Shown piece after piece: positions 36,187 through 44,815 of a stretch of DNA of 64,000 nucleotides (its first letter is position 1; the number at the start of each line of letters is the position of its first letter). Origin of the DNA: Chryseobacterium sp. CH25 (GTDB taxonomy: Bacteria > Bacteroidota > Bacteroidia > Flavobacteriales > Weeksellaceae); contig NZ_NRQT01000002.1 in assembly GCF_004119455.1 (NCBI RefSeq), positions 69,501 through 133,500 on the forward strand, given 5' to 3'. The position numbers and the translations under genes were made by a program. Below the pieces are notes generated by a model. It made no database searches, was not told the DNA's origin, and was given only the letters and a program-made list of their open reading frames with translations.

Positions 36187-36999
36187 TTATGGCTCATCAC
36201 ATTCAGAATCAATTTTAATGAAAAGTGCGTTGAATTCATTATTCATCTTTTCATCGCGGGAAACTCTCTGGACTTTATCGTTGGCACAGTTTCCCCAACC
36301 GAAGGTAATCAGATCAATGAACGCAAAGTCTCTTTTATCTGATGAGTTAAGACGTTCGTTAAATTCATTCATGATACGTTCCGGGCTGGCATTTCCTTTA
36401 CTCATGTTTTCACGGAGTTTTTTCCATTCTGAAAACATCTGTTCATCTGTTGAATTTAATGCTTTGGAGAAATGAGAGCAATTATTATTTTTGAGAAGGA
36501 TAGAAGGGTCAGAGTAAGCTATGATCTGAATTTTTTCCATTTCATAAGATTGAACAAGTTCTTCATAACTCTTTTGTTTAATGTGTTGCCAGTAGGGAGT
36601 ATTGACTACTTTCAGATTCATAATCTGAGCTTTCTTTTCTGCAAAATCTTTATCCAGTTTTGCAAGAATCTGATCTTTATTGTTTCTTATTTCATTAAGA
36701 TCTTTGAGGTTATTGACGAAAGGAGTATCCAGTAGGGACCCGCTCAATTCAAACCAAAGTTTATAAGTATCTTCAAGCTCTTTTCTGGAATATTTATTAC
36801 TGTCGAAATACCCTTTATTGTCACATAGCTCCGTTCCGAAATTAAATATTTCCTGCTTAGGCTGAACATTGACTACTGTATCCGTTTTTAAAGATGATAC
36901 CTGAGCAGAATCCGCTACTGCAGGGGCAGGAGTTGATTGGTTATCTTTTTTACAGCTTAAAAATGAAAGCAGAAGGATAGAAGTGAGTGCAATTCTCAT
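36187..36999 (-). CDS. Lipoprotein of unknown function
   Basis: I start this gene at ATG 36999, which gives a clean lipoprotein signal (MRIALTSILLLSFLSC, Cys16) and 270 residues. The open frame runs 33 codons further upstream, but that part overlaps the hydrolase and looks non-coding. Residues 17-50 are a low-complexity linker (Pro/Ala/Ser/Asp rich). The rest is mostly helical and charged, with one cysteine pair-like site (NNCSHF, GNCAND). I do not recognise the family. It begins 4 bases after the hydrolase stop, so the two are probably cotranscribed. Confidence 0.75.
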   Translation of the reverse strand: MRIALTSILLLSFLSCKKDNQSTPAPAVADSAQVSSLKTDTVVNVQPKQEIFNFGTELCDNKGYFDSNKYSRKELEDTYKLWFELSGSLLDTPFVNNLKDLNEIRNNKDQILAKLDKDFAEKKAQIMNLKVVNTPYWQHIKQKSYEELVQSYEMEKIQIIAYSDPSILLKNNNCSHFSKALNSTDEQMFSEWKKLRENMSKGNASPERIMNEFNERLNSSDKRDFAFIDLITFGWGNCANDKVQRVSRDEKMNNEFNALFIKIDSECDEP

Positions 37000-37003
37000 G
37001 GGT

Positions 37004-37786
37004 TTACAATACCAATTTTTTAGGAAGATTATGCAGAAGTTCCGTATTGATGATTTCGGCACAGATTCCAGGTTTTTCCCAGTGACCGTTGTGGCCACAG
37101 TCTAATACATAGGATTTGATATTCGTTCTGTCTGGAAGGTTTTTGATTGTAATATCTGTTTTTACAGCATTGTCATGCTTGCCAGCCAGAACAAGAATTT
37201 TAGCTTCCAGATTTTGCATAATATGTTTTTTATCTGTTCTTTCTACCATGCCTTTTACGCAGGCAAGAGCTCCCATATTGTTGGTAGAAAGTGCGGTTTC
37301 CAGTGCTGTTTCAATTTTCCCTTCAAGAATGTCTCTTTCATTAGGATTGAACAGATTGGGAATTCCGGCTCTGGCATAGTGGGCAAAGGCATCTTTAATG
37401 ATTCTGTAGCTTTTGATGCGTTGTTGTTTCTTCTCTTCATCATCAGGAAAATAAGTGGAGAAGAAAAGGGTTAAGCTCTTCAGTGAGTCTGGGTATTTTT
37501 CTGCAAAAGCCAGAGAAGTATAGCCACCCATAGAGTGTCCTAATAAATGTACTTTCTCTACATTCTGATCATCCAATACTTTTTTCACTTCATCAGCCAT
37601 CAATTCCATAGTGTGAATTTCTCCCAGAATTTCGGATTGTCCGTGACCGGGAAGATCAATTTTTAAGAGTGAAAAATCCTTGGAAAGATGAGGCTCCATA
37701 TCACTCCAAATCGATAGGTTTTCCATAAAACCATGGAGGAGTACCAACATTTCTTTTCCATTTCCTTTTCTTTCAAAGTTCAGCAT
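37004..37786 (-). CDS. Alpha/beta-fold hydrolase
   Basis: A 260-residue cytoplasmic protein. The oxyanion strand LVLLHGFMENLSIW (14-27), the nucleophile GHSMGG (Ser85), and the histidine in DCGHNGHWEKP near 233 define an alpha/beta hydrolase of the esterase or MhpC-like type. The aspartate region LVLAGKHDNAV is also present. The substrate cannot be told. The lipoprotein gene follows 4 bases later. Confidence 0.88.
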   Translation of the reverse strand: MLNFERKGNGKEMLVLLHGFMENLSIWSDMEPHLSKDFSLLKIDLPGHGQSEILGEIHTMELMADEVKKVLDDQNVEKVHLLGHSMGGYTSLAFAEKYPDSLKSLTLFFSTYFPDDEEKKQQRIKSYRIIKDAFAHYARAGIPNLFNPNERDILEGKIETALETALSTNNMGALACVKGMVERTDKKHIMQNLEAKILVLAGKHDNAVKTDITIKNLPDRTNIKSYVLDCGHNGHWEKPGICAEIINTELLHNLPKKLVL

Positions 37787-37814
37787 GATTCCAAAATTTT
37801 AGAGGTTAACCTTT

Positions 37815-37822
37815 CAAATGTA
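37815..37822 (-). promoter_or_regulatory. Putative -7 promoter element of the hydrolase-lipoprotein unit
   Basis: TACATTTG on the minus strand, 28 bases before the ATG at 37786. Confidence 0.45.
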
Positions 37823-37826
37823 AACA

Positions 37827-37858
37827 AAAAAGAGCATTTTTAAAATGCCCTTTCTTTT
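37827..37858 (-). terminator. Terminator of the orphan exbD gene
   Basis: On the minus strand an AAAGGGCATTTT arm pairs with AAAATGCTCTTT with one mismatch, followed by a T-run directly after the stop codon at 37859. Confidence 0.7.
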
Positions 37859-38377
37859 TTATTGAGTTAATTCTTTATAAACCTTTGTTTCCCATGGTTT
37901 GATATCTGTCACTCCATAACGTTCTTTTTTAGCAATCGCCAGGTTGTCCAGCATATCTACAAAATTTTTGTAGTTGGCTTCATCAGTAGGTTTGATAATT
38001 ACTGTGAAAATTTCCGGTTTTGGAGCATTTTGATAAGCTTCGGAAATGATTTTTGAAATTTTTATACCACTGAAATCTGTTTCTTTAAGATTTGAAGTGT
38101 TTAAATCCGTCGCATTGCTTTGATGATAAAAAACACGATTGTCTTTTCCCAAGATAAATGTGACCTGGTTTTTTTGATTCATTACAACGGGTCCAGTTGG
38201 GGGAGTTCCATTCGCAGGAAGTCCCAGATCCATCACGTTGGGTTTTGTAAAATTAGTAGTGAACATAAAGAAAGTGATAAGTAAGAATCCAAGGTCTACC
38301 ATAGGAGTCATATCTACTCTGATTAATTTTTTCTTTTGCTTGCCACCCTGTTTCTCTTGTGCGATTACTTCGGCCAT
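37859..38377 (-). CDS. ExbD/TolR-type biopolymer transport protein (stand-alone copy)
   Basis: A 172-residue protein with the ExbD layout: a basic cytoplasmic N-terminus, VDMTPMVDLGFLLITFFMFT (about 21-40) with the proton-channel aspartate in MVDLGF, then a periplasmic domain with FTVIIKPTDEANYKNFVDML near 130. It closely resembles the second ExbD of the TonB cluster (58653-59219) across both parts, so it looks like a duplicate. No ExbB or TonB gene is adjacent. It may pair with the ExbB at 57108 or with another stator. Confidence 0.9.
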   Translation of the reverse strand: MAEVIAQEKQGGKQKKKLIRVDMTPMVDLGFLLITFFMFTTNFTKPNVMDLGLPANGTPPTGPVVMNQKNQVTFILGKDNRVFYHQSNATDLNTSNLKETDFSGIKISKIISEAYQNAPKPEIFTVIIKPTDEANYKNFVDMLDNLAIAKKERYGVTDIKPWETKVYKELTQ

Positions 38378-38568
38378 AATTCATATTTTAAATTGTTAAA
38401 CGGTATTTGATGAAAACTTTGAAAATCCGATCGTGATTTTGAAGAGTTGATACAAAGTTGATGCCTAAAATTCAAAATATTTAATAATTTAACGTTTTTG
38501 TTGCGTCATTGTGTTTAAATGATGTTAAATTAATACGTTGTATTTTTATTAAGTTGTTTGAATCCTAT

Positions 38569-40137
38569 TTATTTCCTGATAATTATTTTTTCAGAGAAAA
38601 TCATTTCTTCCTTAATTTTTACTTGTATATGATAGAGTTCACCAGGAAAAGCAGAAGTATTTATTCTTATTTTTTCTTCCTGGTATTTTTGTGTAAAAAT
38701 TTTTCTTCCCGCCATATCTGTTATGATAATTTCAGTAGGGAAATCTATTGGCAGACGATCTACATAGATGAAATCGCTTGCTGGGTTAGGGTATAAGATA
38801 GGAGAGAGTTTGGGTTTTGTTACAGGAGATTCTTCTGGTTTTTTGAATGGATCTGGGCCTAATTTTACAATCCATGCATCATGGTATAGATAGTTAGGAT
38901 TTTCGTTGTCACCACTTTGAGTTCCATGGTTCCCGGAAACATCTCCATCATTGGAATCTGAAACTCCAGCAATAAGATATCCATTATCCTGAGTCTGTAT
39001 GGCGGAGAACACTAGATCATTTCCTGTTCCGCCAAGCGATTTTTGCCATTGGAGATTTCCTATGTCATCCGTTTTTATAACCAAATAATTTAAATCACTT
39101 TGATTATCCATTATTTGTGGGTCTTTAGAATTTGAAGTTGCTGCAATGAAGTATCCATTATCAGAAGTTTGTTGGATTGATTTTGCAATTTCCAACTTGC
39201 TTCCTCCAAAGAATTTCTGCCATTGTGTATCTCCAGTGCTGCTTAACTTTATGATCCAGATATCAGAATCCATAAAAGTTTTTCCGTAAATCCCTGCAGC
39301 AATATAGCCTCCGTCCTTAGTTTGTTGTATGGATTTGGCAACATCAGGATTAGGGCCTCCAAAGGTTTTTTGCCATTGTATATTTCCAAGTGCATCTAAT
39401 TTTACGATCCACCAATCAAAGAATCCATAGGTTTGTGTAATATCTCCATCTGCAGCATCCCCAATGCTTCCTGCAATGATATATCCGCCATCGGAAGTTT
39501 GCCGAATAGAGTTGGCTTCTTCAGTTGAGCTTCCGCCCAGACATTTTTGCCATTGTATATTGCCGGTAGGATCTAATTTTACGATCCAAAAATCATTTAA
39601 TCCATGGTTTCCGGAGACATCTCCATCAACAGAGTAAGTTGTTCCTGCAACAATATATCCGCCATCGGAAGTTTGTTGAACATCTAATGCATTATCAGCA
39701 TTGCTTCCACCTAAGGATTTTTGCCACTGTATATTTCCATTATGATCTAATTTTACAATCCAGAAGTCAGTTGCTCCGCGGTTTTTCTCTGTAGGGGTTG
39801 TCATACCTACAAAAATATAGCCACCATCAGATGTTTGCTGTATGGAAAAGGCCAAATCATATAGGCTTCCGCCAATACATTTTTCCCATTGTATTATGCC
39901 CTTTGGGTCTGCTTTTACCACCCATGCATTTCGTTTTCCGTTATTGTTTGTAATGTCTCCATCTTTAGAAAAGGTGGAGCCGGCAAAAATATACCCCCCA
40001 TCAGTAGTAGATTGGATAGATTCAAATCGATCTGCTTCACTGCCTCCATAAGCTCTTTGCCATTGAATTGAAGGAGCTGTCTGAGCGGTTAGTAAGAGTG
40101 TGATGAAGAATGAAAGAATAATGTAGAGTTTTCTCAT
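38569..40137 (-). CDS. T9SS type A cargo protein with seven-fold beta-propeller-like repeats
   Basis: A 522-residue secreted protein (signal peptide to LLTAQT). It is built of about seven repeats, each roughly 55 residues, of the form N-I-Q-W-Q-K-x-L-G-G-S ... S-I-Q-Q-T-S-D-G-G-Y-I-x-A-G, often followed by a DGDVSGNHG-like turn. The repeat length and shape suggest a beta-propeller. The C-terminal 75 residues are a T9SS type A sorting domain (LYPNPASDFIYVDRL ... FSEKIIIRK), the signal for outer-membrane secretion. The repeats are conserved at the DNA level too (TTTTGCCATTG recurs). The function is unknown. Confidence 0.88.
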   Translation of the reverse strand: MRKLYIILSFFITLLLTAQTAPSIQWQRAYGGSEADRFESIQSTTDGGYIFAGSTFSKDGDITNNNGKRNAWVVKADPKGIIQWEKCIGGSLYDLAFSIQQTSDGGYIFVGMTTPTEKNRGATDFWIVKLDHNGNIQWQKSLGGSNADNALDVQQTSDGGYIVAGTTYSVDGDVSGNHGLNDFWIVKLDPTGNIQWQKCLGGSSTEEANSIRQTSDGGYIIAGSIGDAADGDITQTYGFFDWWIVKLDALGNIQWQKTFGGPNPDVAKSIQQTKDGGYIAAGIYGKTFMDSDIWIIKLSSTGDTQWQKFFGGSKLEIAKSIQQTSDNGYFIAATSNSKDPQIMDNQSDLNYLVIKTDDIGNLQWQKSLGGTGNDLVFSAIQTQDNGYLIAGVSDSNDGDVSGNHGTQSGDNENPNYLYHDAWIVKLGPDPFKKPEESPVTKPKLSPILYPNPASDFIYVDRLPIDFPTEIIITDMAGRKIFTQKYQEEKIRINTSAFPGELYHIQVKIKEEMIFSEKIIIRK

Positions 40138-40222
40138 AAATATTTGGTTTGGTATTAGTTATTCAAATATAATTAATTTTATGCATTTGATAATCTATTG
40201 TTTAATATTTTAATTTTACCAT

Positions 40223-40251
40223 AAAAAACTCACACTATGTAAGTGTGAGTT
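40223..40251 (-). terminator. Terminator of dsbD
   Basis: AACTCACACT pairs with AGTGTGAGTT around a short loop, with A and T tracts at both ends. It is located just past the dsbD stop codon at 40271. Confidence 0.85.
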
Positions 40252-40270
40252 CATTATTTATATTAATAAA

Positions 40271-42343
40271 TTATTTATTTGCTTTTTTGAAGTAATTCAC
40301 TCCGCATTCCAGGAACTTCTTGAAGTCTTCCTTCGGCATATATCCGGAAACAGGTGTATTGATTACTTTCCCATCAGGAGTGATTAAAACATAGTGAGGC
40401 TGGGAGTTGTTATTAAAGTTAACCTGCTGGAACAAGCTCCATCTGTCTCCAATTGTTTTAACCTTTTTGATTTGTCCGTCTCCAAGATCAATCTTTGTTT
40501 TTTGATCTTCAGGAAGCTCTTCTTTGTCATCTACATACAGAGAAGCCAAGACAACATCATTTTGAAGGATAGGTAAAATATCCGGTTCACTCCATACAAA
40601 TTCTTCCATCTTTCTACAGTTTTCACAACCGTAACCGGTGAAGTCAATTAAGATAGGTTTGTTTTCTTTTTTAGCGATTTCTATCGCTTTAAAGAAATCG
40701 TGTTCAGGATGCATTCCTAAAATTCCATCTTTTTCATCGTGAAAATAGCTAACATTCAATGGAGGCAGAATACCGCTTAATAACTGAAGTTTTGGACGGT
40801 CAGATGGAATTAATCCCTGGATCAGGTAGATCACAAAACCGAATCCTAATACCCCTAATATTTTTCTGGTGATTGATATTTTAGGCTTTTTATCATCATG
40901 TGGAAATCTGATTAATCCGAATAAGTATAAAGCTAATCCTAAAGCAACAATGATCCAGATCGCAATGAAAAGCTCTCTTTTTAAGAAGAAAGTCTTCGAT
41001 ACAAGGTCTGCTTTTGATAAGAATTTTAAAGCTAGAGCTAGTTCTACGAAACCTAACACTACTTTTACCGTATTCATCCATCCACCTGATTTCGGAAGAC
41101 TCTGTAATGCCTGCGGGAATAAAGCCAATAATCCGAAAATGATAGCCCATGCTAACCCGAACCCAGCCAAGGCAAATGTTAATAACATCGGAACATTAGA
41201 AGAACCGGTTACAGCACTTCCTAATAAACTTCCCAGGATAGGACCTGTACATGAGAAAGAGACAATAACCAGCGTTAATGCCATAAAGAAGATACCGATG
41301 ATACCTCCTGCTTCCTCAGCTTTTGAAGACTTATTGGCAATAGAGCTAGGTAATGTAATATCATAATACCCGAAGAAACTTCCGGCAAAGAAGATAAATA
41401 TGATAAAGAAGGCAATATTCAGCCATACACTTGTAGAGATCTCATTGAAGATATTTCCTGCAATTCCGTCAATAATGTGGAAAGGAATACTCAATAAAAC
41501 GAAAATAAGAAGAATGAAAAAACCATAGATCAAAGCATCTCTTTTTCCTTTAGCCTTGTCCTTACTTCCTTTTGTGAAGAATGAAACCGTTAAAGGAATC
41601 ATAGGGAATACACATGGCGTCAGTAAAGCGATTAATCCACCGATGAAACCTAAGAATAAATAAGTCCAGTAGTTTTCATCTACCTTTGTAGAAGCTGTTC
41701 CACAATCTGTTAATGGTTTTTTGAAATCAAGAGTCTCAATTTTCAGCTGCTTAGGATCCAGAGTTGAGGTTTCTGCAATGGTAACCTCAGTTTTGGCAGG
41801 TGTTTCAGTAACTGTTTCAACAGCTTTTACAGAATCTTTTGCAGGTTCTGTAGTTTCTTCAGTAGCAGCTTCCTCTGTAGCTCCTTTTGGAGTCATTTTT
41901 TGATTGAATTCTAAAGTATTCGGAGCAAGACAAACCCTGTCATCACAGGTCTGATAAGTGATTTCAGAAGTAACATCTGCAGGTTTTGTAGGATCCTTCA
42001 GCTTAAATTTCTGTTTGAAACCCGCTGTATTGGAATAAAAAACAATGGTTCCGCCGAATGCTTCAGAAAATTCTTCATGTTTCTTTCCTACTTCCGTAAA
42101 TTTTCCGATCAGCTCAATATTCTTTCCGGAAACTTTGTACTCAGTAGGGATTCCTGTATCTTCGGGAAGATCTTTTGAGTAGATATGCCATCCTTTTTCC
42201 ATGGTGGCATTCAAAACCGCTTCATACTGGTTGTTACCCAGGTCGTTGATGGTAAATTTAAACTTTACAGGATTTTTAATCTGTGCATTAATTCCTGTTG
42301 CTAAAAAGAGTAGAATTAATAAAAACCAATTTCTAAATTTCAT
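40271..42343 (-). CDS. dsbD: Thiol:disulfide interchange protein DsbD
   Basis: DsbD carries electrons from cytoplasmic thioredoxin to the periplasm. I start at ATG 42343 (MKFRNWFLLILLFLATGINA, a signal peptide); an ATG four codons upstream is possible, but the longer open frame begins inside tilS. Parts seen in order: an N-terminal immunoglobulin-like domain with the cysteine pair CDDRVC, a long Glu/Thr/Ala-rich linker, an eight-helix membrane domain with the redox cysteines in TPCVFPMIP and FSCTGPILG, and a C-terminal thioredoxin domain with CENC. All six redox cysteines are present. The length is about 690 residues. The gene overlaps the end of tilS by 11 bases, so the two are coupled. Confidence 0.93.
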   Translation of the reverse strand: MKFRNWFLLILLFLATGINAQIKNPVKFKFTINDLGNNQYEAVLNATMEKGWHIYSKDLPEDTGIPTEYKVSGKNIELIGKFTEVGKKHEEFSEAFGGTIVFYSNTAGFKQKFKLKDPTKPADVTSEITYQTCDDRVCLAPNTLEFNQKMTPKGATEEAATEETTEPAKDSVKAVETVTETPAKTEVTIAETSTLDPKQLKIETLDFKKPLTDCGTASTKVDENYWTYLFLGFIGGLIALLTPCVFPMIPLTVSFFTKGSKDKAKGKRDALIYGFFILLIFVLLSIPFHIIDGIAGNIFNEISTSVWLNIAFFIIFIFFAGSFFGYYDITLPSSIANKSSKAEEAGGIIGIFFMALTLVIVSFSCTGPILGSLLGSAVTGSSNVPMLLTFALAGFGLAWAIIFGLLALFPQALQSLPKSGGWMNTVKVVLGFVELALALKFLSKADLVSKTFFLKRELFIAIWIIVALGLALYLFGLIRFPHDDKKPKISITRKILGVLGFGFVIYLIQGLIPSDRPKLQLLSGILPPLNVSYFHDEKDGILGMHPEHDFFKAIEIAKKENKPILIDFTGYGCENCRKMEEFVWSEPDILPILQNDVVLASLYVDDKEELPEDQKTKIDLGDGQIKKVKTIGDRWSLFQQVNFNNNSQPHYVLITPDGKVINTPVSGYMPKEDFKKFLECGVNYFKKANK

Positions 42344-43681
42344 TTTTCGTTTCATTAAAAATTTTGAGAATACGTTCTGTTTTCTCATCCTTTGCATATC
42401 TTCTATCCTGTCTGAAAGGAATGATTCCAAGTACAGAATTATTACTGTCAGACAATATCCAAATTTTTTGCCTCGCTAAAATAGATAATTTTTCGTCCCT
42501 AAAAAATTTAGAAACTTTCTTTTTCCCTGAAAAACCAGTAGGATAAAATTCATCACCATCCTGATGTTTTCTCAAACGCAGTGGAAACTGAATTTTTTCA
42601 GCATCAAAATCCCATTCCATATTTTTATTGATTCCATCAATGTCTTCAATAGAATCCTGAAGGTTGATGCTGATATGGCTTTCCGAGAAATCAAAACGGT
42701 CAATCAGTACAATTTCGTGTATATTTTCAGTTTTTTTATTTGTATTAATAAAGATTAGTTCATCTCTGTTTACAATCAACTGATAGTCTTTCGAAAAAAA
42801 GAACTGTTGTTTTCTGCCTTAAAAATTTTAGGGATTTCTTCTTCCTGATTAAACCCGTATTTTTTTAAAATCTCAAACTTAACAAAATCGCTTTCCTGAT
42901 CCAGCTTTTCCTTTGATAAGATTTTATGGTCTTGGTTAAATACAGTAAGCGTATTTTCTATTTCCTGAATCTGTTTCTGAACAAAATCTTTGGTCTGATT
43001 CAGATATGAAGCACTCTTTTTGAAGTTTTCCAGAAAATGATCGTTGGTTTCCTGTAATTTCGGAACAATTTCATTTCTGATCTTGTTTCTCAGATAATCA
43101 CTTTTTTTATTGGAAAGATCTTCCCGGAATTCAATATTGTTTTCTTCAGCAAATTGATAAATTTCCTGCTTTGAGAATTCCAGAAGAGGGCGAAGAATAA
43201 AGTTGTCATTAGCTGGAATGCCACTCAGCCCATTAATTCCTGCTGCCTTGGAAAGATTGATAATAAATGTTTCCAGTTGATCGTTCAGATGATGAGCCGT
43301 AACCAAGAATTTAAGATTTTCTTTTTCCTGAATTTCCTTAAAAAAAGCATACCTAAGCTCTCTTGCCCAAAGCTGAATAGAATTTTCCGGTTTTTTATCC
43401 TTTTCCGAAACTTCATACAGATGAAACCTGATATGATTTTTCTCACAAAAATTCTGTACTACTTTTTGATCCCTATCTGAATCCTCTCCACGAAGTTTAT
43501 AATTAATATGGGCAATCTGGAATGAGTATTCTGAATATTGTTTTTCATCTCTCAAATCCCTGAATAAAAAGGCTAGAACCATAGAGTCTGCACCTCCGCT
43601 CACTGCTAAAAGGAATGTGTGATTTTCAGGTTGATAAATAAGATTTTCTAATTGTTTTCTGAAGTTTGATTTTTCCAACAT
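42333..43681 (-). pseudogene. tilS: tRNA(Ile)-lysidine synthase, interrupted by a one-base frameshift
   Basis: TilS modifies C34 of tRNA-Ile to lysidine and is normally essential. The 5' frame (43681 to 42776) holds the PP-loop ATPase (AVSGGADSM, Ser-Gly-Gly-x-Asp-Ser at 28-33), TAHHLNDQLETFIINLSKAA and RPLLEFSKQEI, then ends in a nonsense tail after ENNSSFF. The second frame, from about 42795, continues with SKDYQLIVNRDELIFI and the C-terminal substrate-binding domain (RKHQDGDEFYPTGFSGKKKV, KFFRDEKLSILARQKIWILS) to 42333. The coding-strand T7 run at 42794-42800 needs one more T. Because loss of TilS should be lethal, a sequencing error or efficient recoding is far likelier than true inactivation. 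Confidence 0.88.
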
Positions 43682-43704
43682 AGGTGTTGAGAATTTCTTT
43701 TATA

Positions 43705-43712
43705 CAAAGATA
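43705..43712 (-). promoter_or_regulatory. Putative -7 promoter element of tilS-dsbD
   Basis: TATCTTTG on the minus strand, 23 bases before the tilS ATG at 43681. Confidence 0.6.
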
Positions 43713-43738
43713 ATCCATATAATTCAATTGAATTTTCC

Positions 43739-43746
43739 TAACTTTG
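43739..43746 (+). promoter_or_regulatory. Putative -7 promoter element of the OmpA-family gene
   Basis: TAACTTTG on the plus strand, 22 bases before the ATG at 43769, matches TAnnTTTG. The -33 position is not clear. Confidence 0.5.
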
Positions 43747-43768
43747 ATTGATCTAAAAAAGATTATTT

Positions 43769-44602
43769 ATGAAGATTTTAAAAATTGTAGCAGTTTCTGC
43801 AATGGCATTGGGAATGACTTCTTGTGTGAGCAAGAAGCAGTATGATGCCTTAAGCACAAACTATAAGCAGTGTATTGAGAATATCGGAGAAAGACAGAGA
43901 GAAATCCAGGATTTGAAATCTCAGAACTCAGCATTAACAGGTGAAAATAATTTATTAAAAAGCCAGCATGATGCTTTAAAATCATCATTGGATGCATGTC
44001 TTTCCAATACAGGAAAAAGCTCTGCTAACATTGATAAACTTGTGGGAGAAATTAATGCTTCTAACACGTATATCAAGCAGTTAATTTCCAGCAATGCTAA
44101 AAACGATAGTTTAAATCTTGCTTTGTCTAATAAGCTGAAGAGATCTTTAGATAACGTATCGGATGAAGATGTACAGGTGAAAGTATTGAAAGGAGTGGTA
44201 ATGATCTCCCTTTCAGATAAAATGTTATACAAAACAGGAGATTATAATATCTTACCTGCAGCTCAGGAAGTGTTAGGTAAAGTGGCGAAAGTAATCAATG
44301 ATTATGATAAATATTCAGTATTGATTGAAGGGAATACTGATAATGCTGCACTAAATTCTCCAAACCTACCAAGAGACAACTGGGATCTTTCTGCATTAAG
44401 AGGAACTTCTGTTGCTAAGGTTCTTCAGACTCAGTTTGGAGTAGATCCTGCAAGAATTACAGCAGGAGGTCGTTCTGAATACAATCCGAAAGCTACCAAT
44501 ATGAGTGTTTCCGGAAGAGCAGAAAACAGAAGAACAGAAATCATCATTATGCCTAAGCTGGATGAATTTATGAAACTAATGGATATTGCTCCAAAGAAAT
44601 AA
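43769..44602 (+). CDS. OmpA-family outer-membrane lipoprotein
   Basis: A 277-residue lipoprotein (GMTSC, Cys19). Residues about 25-115 are strongly predicted coiled coil, with heptad-like runs of Lys/Leu/Ser/Asn. The C-terminal domain (about 150-265) is an OmpA-like peptidoglycan-binding fold: KVAKVINDYDKYSVLIEGNT gives the central strand, LPRDNWDLSALRGTSVAKVL the helix with the D and R that bind diaminopimelate, and GRAENRRTEIIIMPK the end motif. It should anchor the outer membrane to the wall. Transcription ends at a strong hairpin. Confidence 0.92.
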   Translation: MKILKIVAVSAMALGMTSCVSKKQYDALSTNYKQCIENIGERQREIQDLKSQNSALTGENNLLKSQHDALKSSLDACLSNTGKSSANIDKLVGEINASNTYIKQLISSNAKNDSLNLALSNKLKRSLDNVSDEDVQVKVLKGVVMISLSDKMLYKTGDYNILPAAQEVLGKVAKVINDYDKYSVLIEGNTDNAALNSPNLPRDNWDLSALRGTSVAKVLQTQFGVDPARITAGGRSEYNPKATNMSVSGRAENRRTEIIIMPKLDEFMKLMDIAPKK

Positions 44603-44621
44603 TTACTGAGTAATACAGTAT

Positions 44622-44653
44622 AAAAAGATCCCGACTTTTCGGGATCTTTTTTT
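44622..44653 (+). terminator. Terminator of the OmpA-family gene
   Basis: AAAGATCCCGA pairs with TCGGGATCTTT around a short CTTT loop, followed by seven T. It starts about 20 bases after the stop codon. Confidence 0.9.
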
Positions 44654-44815
44654 ATGCAGTGAATTGTTCTGTTTTGGATGTAACTTTTAAAGAGATAGTT
44701 CTACTTATTTGAAATAAAATGGATATAGCTGTTGTGAATCAGTGAGATGTGTTTTTTTACTGAGAAGGTGGTTGCAATGGTTTATCAGGAATTTACCCTT
44801 AAAAATAATAATCAT

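Noticed and set aside
36187..37098. A longer start for the lipoprotein at 36187-36999
   Set aside because: The first 33 codons overlap the hydrolase gene and read as non-coding; the lipoprotein signal starts exactly at 36999.
40869..41366. A 165-codon open frame on the plus strand
   Set aside because: It is antisense to the dsbD membrane domain and shows no protein features; open frames opposite hydrophobic helices are common artefacts.
44747..44815. A start 23 codons upstream for the M1 aminopeptidase
   Set aside because: The extra segment has no signal character, while the ATG at 44816 begins a clean signal peptide.
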